A stretch of 31,388 bases of DNA from assembly GCA_004555055.1 (NCBI GenBank), contig SFJN01000023.1, positions 1 through 31,388 on the forward strand. The letters are read 5' to 3'. This document shows positions 25,285 through 31,388 of the stretch, in pieces. The notes under the pieces are model-generated. The model did no database searches and was not told the origin of the DNA. It saw only the letters and a program-made list of their open reading frames with translations. Origin of the DNA: Bacteroidales bacterium. Lineage in GTDB: Bacteria; Bacteroidota; Bacteroidia; Bacteroidales; Bacteroidaceae. The stretch's first letter is position 1; each line of letters opens with the position of its first letter. Both the position numbers and the translations under genes were made by a program.

Positions 25285-26685
25285 CTATCTTTCTGCTGCT
25301 GTGGTGAACCGTATCTCCGATGCCACAGACGGTGTGCCGTCCTGAGCTATGAATCCGTCACCGAGGATGGAAAGTCCGTAGGCGGTAGAAGGCTTTGTAA
25401 CAAAGTTCACCGTGAGCGTACGTTTGTCATCGCTCCATGCATGACCCTTATAAGCAGGGAATTCCTTGTCAGTCAGTCCTAAGGAAATGGCCTCACGCAT
25501 GGGACGGTCGAAGATAATCGTAAGGCACATCTCGCCTGCCGGCACGTTACGCGCGCCATCGCGGATGTTGCTCCTGTAATGTACACGGTGTCTGTCTGCC
25601 TTACGTTTCTCCGCCTTCTTGCGCTTTTCGTAAGCCTTGACGTTGAATGCGTTTACCCTCTTCACCAAATCGGGCATCAGCGCCTTCAGTCCCTGAGCTC
25701 CCGAAGCAGAAGTCTGCAGATTCTCCATACCCTCCACCAGGGTGGCGGTAAGGGCAAATCCCAACTGCTCCTCCTCGGCAACAAGAGCCTTCACTTCGAC
25801 AGACTGTAAGTGCCGATGCTGCCGGAGATAAGTGATGACGGAGGAACGTACAAGGGTCTCGTACATCATGATAACGGGGTTGGTGTATGCCTGCCTTTTG
25901 AGCATTCCTTCGTGATGCTGGAAAACCTTCACTGCCTTTTGTTCCATTTCGGAATAATGGCTATCGATGAGCGGGTTGCAGTAGGCGTGGCAAAATTCAT
26001 GGATGACGATTGGGAGCACAGCCGGGGTATTGAAACCGATATGCCCATCCTCATAACGGGCGCATCCGATGACGGGTGTAAGCACATGCCTCCCGTCCTT
26101 GGTCTTCGCACTTAGGCCGTAGTTGCACCCTCCGTCAAGAAGGCTGAGGGTGATGCTGAAGGTTGCCCCGTCGTCGTTGAAGAATTTCCCGAACCATGGG
26201 ATGTCAATCTGCTCTGCCACGGCATCGAACGCCTCCACCGTCGCCTGCCGGATGGAGTCCGTGGAGAGATACCATTTGTGGAAGTCCGAACGGCGATAGA
26301 AATCGTCGAGTGCCGGCAGGAATTCCTCCCGCATTTCCGGGCTCCACCTGTCGTCGAGCATCTGCAGCATGTCAGCATCCGTCTCCACACCGTCGTCCTT
26401 CAGCCGGAGTGTCTTCCCGAATGCCACCACGGCATCGTATCCTATTCCGGCCCGGTAATACTGCTGTGCGAGCGCCACAGCCTTGTGTCCCTTCAGCGGT
26501 GCACACCACGCATCCAGACTTTCTGCATAGGGTGCCACAGCGCACATGTTATACTCCCTCGCTCCGGCAAGGTGCCATACAGTGGCCATGAGGTCTACAC
26601 ACTCGTCGAACCCCACCTGAATCTGTCGGGCGGAAACGACGAGGGTCGACAGCCACGCCGCTAATAGTATTGCTATGCTACGCAT
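25285..26685 (-). CDS. Secreted DUF4932-like HExxH metalloprotease
   Basis: The 466-residue product has a signal peptide (MRSIAILLAAWLSTLVVSA) and the pattern of Bacteroidetes DUF4932 proteins: an N-terminal helical region, then the zinc-binding motif H229-E-F-C-H233 in VIHEFCHAYCNPLI. It ends in a lysine-rich stretch and a C-terminal Ig-like domain (about 375-466, with LTIIFDRPMREAI and RTLTVNFVTKPSTAYGLSIL). DUF4932 has no established function that I know of; a metallopeptidase role is inferred from HExxH alone. It starts only 15 bp after the flavin reductase-rubredoxin gene and is probably co-transcribed with it. Confidence 0.8.
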   Translation of the reverse strand: MRSIAILLAAWLSTLVVSARQIQVGFDECVDLMATVWHLAGAREYNMCAVAPYAESLDAWCAPLKGHKAVALAQQYYRAGIGYDAVVAFGKTLRLKDDGVETDADMLQMLDDRWSPEMREEFLPALDDFYRRSDFHKWYLSTDSIRQATVEAFDAVAEQIDIPWFGKFFNDDGATFSITLSLLDGGCNYGLSAKTKDGRHVLTPVIGCARYEDGHIGFNTPAVLPIVIHEFCHAYCNPLIDSHYSEMEQKAVKVFQHHEGMLKRQAYTNPVIMMYETLVRSSVITYLRQHRHLQSVEVKALVAEEEQLGFALTATLVEGMENLQTSASGAQGLKALMPDLVKRVNAFNVKAYEKRKKAEKRKADRHRVHYRSNIRDGARNVPAGEMCLTIIFDRPMREAISLGLTDKEFPAYKGHAWSDDKRTLTVNFVTKPSTAYGLSILGDGFIAQDGTPSVASEIRFTTAAER

Positions 26686-26700
26686 GGATGCAAAGGGGGA

Positions 26701-27381
26701 TTATTTGTTCCCGATTTCGGTGAACTCCGCCTTCGGAGCCTTGCAGACGGGGCAGAGATAATCGTCGGGAAGTTCGCCTTCCATCTCCGCCACATAGCCG
26801 CAGCGGTTGCATCTGAACCGCCGTTTTCCTCCTGCATCGGCAGGAGCGGCAGCCTCCTTTCCGGCATCCGGTTCCTCAGCCGTGGGAGGCACATAGGTGG
26901 GAGCGTTCTTCGGCGCACGGCCCTTCACCACACGGTGATAGTAGTCGTAGGTCATGGGGGTACCCTCGCCTTTGACGGTGTCGACGAGTCGGGCAAGCAC
27001 CACCACATGGGTTTCGTTGTCCACGAAGTTGATGGCATCGAGCACCAGACGTCCGGCAAACCTTCCGTTCACCATGGGCACGCCCTCGACGATGTCGTAG
27101 CCGAAGTCGGCATATTTGTTGTGCTCGCGGCTCGAACGGAACCCGAAACTGCCGATGACACTGGGATCGGTGTCCTCGGCCAGGATGGAGAGTCCGAAGC
27201 GACGGGTGCGGCGAATGGCCTCAAGGGTAAAGTTGTTCTTGTTGAGCGAGATGGCGAGAATGGGATTCTGACTCGTCACCTGGAAACAGGTGTTGATGAT
27301 ACATCCTACAGGACGGGGGCCGTCCATGGTGCTCACCACGTAAAGTCCGTAGGTAAGCTTGAAAAGTACAGTAATATCCAT
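26701..27381 (-). CDS. Flavin reductase-rubredoxin fusion protein
   Basis: The 226-residue product has an FMN-binding flavin reductase-like domain (residues about 1-150, with YGLYVVSTMDGPRPVGCIIN and QNPILAISLNKNNFTLE). An Ala/Pro-rich linker (about 160-185) leads to a rubredoxin domain with Cys191, Cys194, Cys210 and Cys213 (CNRCGY and CPVCKAP). This matches the 'high-molecular-weight rubredoxin' (Hrb) layout, which in some anaerobes passes electrons from NAD(P)H to flavodiiron proteins that reduce O2 or NO. No flavodiiron gene lies nearby, so the partner is unknown. It is cytoplasmic (no signal peptide) and heads a two-gene minus-strand unit with its own promoter. Confidence 0.92.
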   Translation of the reverse strand: MDITVLFKLTYGLYVVSTMDGPRPVGCIINTCFQVTSQNPILAISLNKNNFTLEAIRRTRRFGLSILAEDTDPSVIGSFGFRSSREHNKYADFGYDIVEGVPMVNGRFAGRLVLDAINFVDNETHVVVLARLVDTVKGEGTPMTYDYYHRVVKGRAPKNAPTYVPPTAEEPDAGKEAAAPADAGGKRRFRCNRCGYVAEMEGELPDDYLCPVCKAPKAEFTEIGNK

Positions 27382-27419
27382 AGGGGGTATGCTATAGGGG
27401 GAAACTTAATTATCCTGCA

Positions 27420-27452
27420 CAAAAATAGGGATAATTTCCACAGTCGTCCAAA
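27420..27452 (-). promoter_or_regulatory. Minus-strand promoter of the flavin reductase-rubredoxin gene
   Basis: On the minus strand: TTTG (27452-27449), 21 nt, then TATTTTTG (27427-27420). It lies about 39 bp before the start codon at 27381. Confidence 0.65.
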
Positions 27453-27584
27453 TGATTTGCGGTCTTTTTCTACTAAAAACAAGAAGATTCCCCATTTTGT
27501 CATCATCGGGAAGGCGTTTCACCTCCATACATCATATCAAAAAAGAGGAGGAAGATACCTGCCTCCGCCCCTCCGTCATCCCCC

Positions 27585-27649
27585 AAAAAGCAGGAAGGAT
27601 GCTCCGAATCTGCCGCATTTTGCGGACAAATCGTAAACATCCTTCCTGC
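27585..27649 (-). terminator. Terminator after tRNA-Arg
   Basis: A 12-bp perfect stem (27590-27601 with 27638-27649), with an inner CCGCA/TGCGG hairpin in its loop, is followed on the minus strand by five T (27585-27589). It starts just after the 3' end of the tRNA. Confidence 0.85.
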
Positions 27650-27654
27650 CTGTG

Positions 27655-27728
27655 TGACCCGGCTGGGATTCAAACCCAGGACCTTCAGAACCGGAATCTG
27701 ACGCTCTATTCAGCTAAGCTACCGGGCC
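27655..27728 (-). tRNA. tRNA-Arg (anticodon CCG)
   Basis: On the minus strand, 27728 to 27655 folds as a tRNA. The 7-bp acceptor stem is GGCCCGG/CCGGGTC with one G-U pair. The D arm is GCTT/GAGC, and the anticodon stem TCAGA/TCTGA has loop TTCCGGT (anticodon CCG). The T arm is CTGGG/CCCAG with loop TTTGAAT, and the discriminator base is A. CCA is not encoded. It lies between the two minus-strand genes and the GH92 gene. Confidence 0.92.
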
Positions 27729-27738
27729 AATGCGGGTG

Positions 27739-27746
27739 CAAAAATA
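27739..27746 (-). promoter_or_regulatory. -7 box for tRNA-Arg
   Basis: Minus-strand TATTTTTG matches TAnnTTTG and sits 11 bp upstream of the tRNA 5' end, the expected distance for a tRNA promoter. No clear -33 element. Confidence 0.6.
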
Positions 27747-27928
27747 CGGAAAAAGAACGTATCCCGAAAGAAAAGTGCAGAAAAATCCGCACCACAGCCC
27801 CAAGAAATGGCGTTTTCGAGGGCATTCGGAGATGGCGAAGCGCACCCCATAGGAGATTTATTTGCAGGAAAAATGAGGATAGGTGCATAAAACACTCGCG
27901 AAACACGGTTATTTCCACCTTTTATTTA

Positions 27929-27936
27929 TATCTTTG
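27929..27936 (+). promoter_or_regulatory. -7 box for the GH92 gene
   Basis: TATCTTTG matches TAnnTTTG, 74 bp before the ATG at 28010. No good -33 TTTG. The rest of 27747-28009 holds no recognised gene. Confidence 0.55.
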
Positions 27937-28009
27937 CCGAAGACTTTGCCCATGCACTCCGGCATGGGTTTCTACGAAAAACACATAATCCCCCTTTCCA
28001 CTCGTTTCC

Positions 28010-30944
28010 ATGATATCCAGACTTTTCCTTCTCGCCGCCCTCATCCTTTCCAGCGTTTCCACAGCCTGTGGCGAAGCGCTGCCCTCCCGTCTTTCGGACT
28101 GGGTGAATCCCCTCATCGGCACCACAGGCATGGGACACACCTTTCCCGGAGCCTGCGCACCCTTCGGCATCGTACAGTTGAGCCCCGACACCGACACCAT
28201 TCCCCACAATGTCGGGGGCAAATACCAGCCCCGGGCCTACGACTACTGCGCAGGCTACCGCTACGAAGACCCCACCATCGTCGGTTTCAGCCACACCCAT
28301 CTGAGCGGTACGGGGCATTCCGACCTCGGTGACCTGCTCATACAGCCCCAAATGGGGACACTCCGCTTGAATCCCGGCACCGCCGACAAGCCCGAAAGCG
28401 GATACCGTTCGCGCTTCTCGCACGCTACGGAGAAGGCATCGGCAGGATATTATGAGGTGATGCTCGAGGACGACGGCATCAGGGCACAGCTCACCGCCAC
28501 GCCACGCGTGGGCATACACCGCTACACCTTCCCCGAGGGCGGAGACGCACGCTGCATCCTCGACCTGGCACACGGCATCTACAACTACGACGGGAAGACC
28601 CTTTGGGCAAGCCTCCGCGTGGAGAACGACACCCTCCTCACAGGCTACCGCATTACCAACGGATGGGCACGCTGCAACTACACATTCTTTGCCATCGCCT
28701 TGAGCAAACCGCTGAAAAGCTACGGTTACCGCGACCGCCAGGAGCCATCCTACCGCGGATTCTGGCGGAAATTCGATGTCAACCACAATTTTCCGGAGAT
28801 GGCAGGGCGCAACGTAGTGGCATACTTCAACTTCGACAACACGAATTCGCACGAACTGACGCTGAAGGTGGCACTCTCCGCCGTAAGCACCGAAGGGGCG
28901 CTGCTCAACCTGAAGTCCGAGACCGAAGGCCGCAGTTTTGAGGCACTTTGCGAGGAAACCAAGGCACAATGGGACCACGAACTTGCCGCCATAGCGTGCG
29001 AGGGGACGGCCGACCAGAAGGCGATGCTCTACACCTCGCTCTACCACACCATGGTCAACCCAAGCATCTATATGGACGCCGACCGCCAGTACCGCGGCCT
29101 CGACGGCAACATCCACCGCGCCGAGGGTTTCGACAACTATACCATCTTCTCGCTTTGGGACACCTACCGTGCCCTGCACCCCCTGCTCATGCTGCTCAAG
29201 CCTGAGCGCAACACCCATATGGTACAGTCGATGCTTGCCCACCAGCAGCAGAGTGTACACCATACATTGCCGGTATGGAGCCTGATGGGGAACGAAGGAT
29301 GGTGCATGACGGGCTACCATGCCGTGAGCGTGCTTGCCGATGCGCTGGCAAAGGGTGCGGACATCGACCCCAATGCCGCCATTGATGCCATGGTAGCCAC
29401 GGCGCACAGCACCCGTATGCCGGGACTCAACGATTACCGGATGCTGGGATACGCTCCCTACGACCACGATGCCACGGCAGCATCGAATACCCTGGAATAT
29501 GCCTATGACGACTGGGCGGTATATGCCGCCGCACAGGTTGCAGGAAGGACGGAGACGGCCCGGGAATTCGCACGCCGTGCTGGGTTCTACCGCAACGTCT
29601 ACCATCCCCGCACCGGATTCGCCTGCCCGCGCTACAGCGACGGACGCTTCAAGGAGGACATGGACCCTTACCAGACCTACAACGAGGGCTTCATCGAGGG
29701 CAACTCGTGGAACTTCTCCTTCCACGTCCCCCACGACGTACAGGGGATGATGGAAACGATGGGCGGCGAACGGACGTTCCGCCAACGTCTTGACACCCTT
29801 TTCGGTATGGAACTTCCCGAAAGATACTATGCCGACAACGAGGACATCACCGCCGACTGCCTTGTGGGCGGCTATGTCCACGGCAACGAACCCAGCCACC
29901 ATGTGCCCTACCTCTATGCCTGGACCCGCGAGCCCTGGAAGACGCAGCAGTGGGTGCAACGACATCCGCGGATTGGGAGGCAACGACGACTGTGGGCAGA
30001 TGTCGGCATGGTACATCTTCTCGGCCATGGGCTTCTATCCCGTATGCCCTGGCACCGACCAGTATGTACTCGGTGCGCCGTACCTCCCCTATATGAAAGT
30101 CAACCTCCCAAACGGGCGCAGCATCGTCATCCGCGCAAAGGGCGTCAGCGACCGTTGCAGGTACGTAAAGAGCCTGCGCGTGAACGGCAAACCCTACGAC
30201 AAACTCTATATCTCACACGCCACACTGACCGAAGGCTGCACCCTCGACTTCGAGATGAGCGACAAGCCGAACCGCAAACGCGGACTGGACGAGGCTGCCA
30301 AACCCTATTCGATGACCACAGGCACAGGCCACACCGCCGCTACATGGAGCGGACATCTCAAAGAAGTCCGTTTCACCGACGAATCGCCCGACACCCAGGG
30401 GTCGGCCATATACCACGCCGTGGTGGCAGAGCCTGAAAAATACATCCGCCAGGTGGCGGACGAGGTGATGCAGACGCTCTACTTCTCCCCCGACGACAGC
30501 ATCCCCATGCTCCATTCCCTCGACTACATCCTGCGGAGCTACAACGGCGTTTCGGCCAAGGACGGTGGCGACGGCCGTGTGAGCATCTGCTACAGCACGG
30601 ACCATGTGGAACGTGCCTTTGCCGGCAACGACACTGCGAACGTGGACTTCGAGACCCGTGGCGTGCTGCTCCACGAACTCACTCATGCCTTCCAGCTGGA
30701 ACCACAGGGCATCGGCAACTACGGCAACAGTCCGGTGTTCTGGCAACTCATCGAGGGTATGGCGGATGCCGTACGCGTGATGAACGGCGGATTCCACGGC
30801 GAAGCGGACCGTCCGAAAGGTGGGAACTATACACAGGGCTACCGCCATGCCGGATACTTCATCGCATGGGTGACGGAGCACATCGACCGCAATTTTCTCT
30901 GGAAACAGTATCAGATTGCCGTGGGAGACCTTGCCAAGGAGTAG
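28010..30944 (+). pseudogene. GH92 alpha-mannosidase fused to a BSP peptidase domain, broken by frameshift
   Basis: The first part (28010 to about 29963, 651 codons) has a lipoprotein signal (LSSVSTAC, Cys20) and GH92 sequence: WVNPLIGTTGMGHTFPGACA, GFSHTHLSGTGHSDLGD, and EGNSWNFSFHVPHD with likely acid Glu563. The second part, in another frame, starts GLGGNDDCGQMSAWY (the catalytic-base motif) and runs to 30944. The frame changes just before the base, and about 12-13 residues that GH92 proteins have here are missing. If translated as read, the first product lacks the base. After the GH92 end, a basic secretory (BSP, PF04450-like) domain starts near 30360 with HELTHAFQLEPQGIGNYG and LIEGMADAVRVMNGG. 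It jumps from DRNFL straight to LWKQYQIAVGD, where homologues have about 30 more residues. The fusion would be a surface mannosidase-peptidase. Confidence 0.85.
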
Positions 30945-31019
30945 CACTACACCTACGGACTCCATCCACACCTTGAGACCGCGGATACCGGACAAAGACA
31001 AGAATCCGCCATAAGCCAT

Positions 31020-31066
31020 AGACCATCTGTCCTACACCCCTGAATGCAGGGTCGGACAGATGGTCT
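31020..31066. repeat. Perfect 13-bp inverted repeat after the GH92-BSP gene
   Basis: Arms 31020-31032 and 31054-31066 (AGACCATCTGTCC and its reverse complement), with an inner ACCC/GGGT pair. It is 75 bp after the stop and may end transcription, though no T run follows. The 444-bp stretch from 30945 to the window end holds this hairpin and the repeat element; no gene is seen. Confidence 0.7.
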
Positions 31067-31092
31067 TCGTTCATAGGGATAAATTTAGGGAT

Positions 31093-31388
31093 GTTCTATA
31101 AATTAGTTTATAAACATTCTAAGAAGTGCTCTAATGCTTGGGCGTTTTTTACCTCTTGCTTGGACTTGCCCATGATTGGCTGCGGCTCGGCATAGCCAAA
31201 ACAAGTTTTGCTCTGCTCTCACCTTGCACAATCATTGCATCTTTCTGTTCTACAAACACTTACATAGCCCGCTATGTGCGTATTTGCATAACAGAAACCT
31301 ACTGCGCAATAGTCTAAAACTCGCCTCTGCCGACGCCAAACCGAGAGCCATCAAGTTTACTTGAATGGCCGAGGTGCGAAGGAGGAAG
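31093..31388. mobile_element. Second, partial copy of the MITE-like element (runs off the window)
   Basis: It begins with TGTTCTATAAATTAG, matching the terminal repeat of the 19005-19268 element read in reverse. Bases 31330-31380 match 19185-19235 on the opposite strand at 49 of 51 positions. The last eight bases (GGAGGAAG) continue the same way as another module of the first copy. The middle (about 31108-31325) differs but reuses the CTCGGCATAG module. The far end lies beyond the window. Confidence 0.6.

Noticed and set aside
29945..29990. Programmed frameshift in the GH92 gene
   Set aside because: No slippery run is present and about a dozen residues are missing; a deletion is simpler.
31176..31364. 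62-codon frame near the window end
   Set aside because: It lies wholly inside the second repeat element and has no protein-like features.

Overview
The window comes from a member of the Bacteroidetes, most likely order Bacteroidales and perhaps a Prevotella-like genus. The evidence is: several promoters with the phylum's TAnnTTTG -7 box, some with a TTG/TTTG about 19-21 nt upstream; a TPR lipoprotein regulator with a cytoplasmic helix-turn-helix; secreted glycoside hydrolases of families GH2, GH95 and GH92; an acpP-fabF-rnc gene order; weak Shine-Dalgarno sequences; and a fairly GC-rich coding sequence. The genus is inferred only.

Layout. 195-2913: a TPR/HTH membrane regulator converges on an AEC-family transporter. 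3008-7084: divergent promoters, then a large secreted GH2 beta-galactosidase-like enzyme with an N-terminal ricin-like region. 7410-10189: an M16 zinc peptidase gene broken by a short internal deletion. 10551-11408: fabI. 11409-12022: a long gene-free spacer. 12023-14005: gyrB. 14182-18945: acpP, fabF and rnc, with unusually long, hairpin-filled spacers. The rnc product is an RNase III carrying a roughly 600-residue acidic, low-complexity C-terminal tail. 19005-19268: a small non-coding element with 18-bp terminal inverted repeats. 19370-20535: greA and a HIT-family hydrolase. 20605-25112: a secreted GH95 alpha-L-fucosidase, then a DsbD-type thiol:disulfide transporter. 25285-27728 (minus strand): a flavin reductase-rubredoxin fusion followed by a DUF4932-like metalloprotease, and a tRNA-Arg(CCG). 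28010-30944: a GH92 alpha-mannosidase fused to a basic secretory (BSP) peptidase domain, broken by a frameshift. 31093-31388: a second, partial copy of the repeat element in inverted orientation.

How it fits together. Housekeeping functions (fatty acid synthesis, DNA topology, RNA processing, transcription elongation) are interleaved with secreted glycan-degrading enzymes whose targets suggest host or plant glycans (galactose, fucose, mannose). The most unusual features are the RNase III tail, the cluster of long perfect hairpins without U-tracts around the rnc operon, the MITE-like repeat pair, and three places where a conserved protein segment appears to be cleanly missing. No CRISPR array, complete insertion sequence, phage or defence system was seen.
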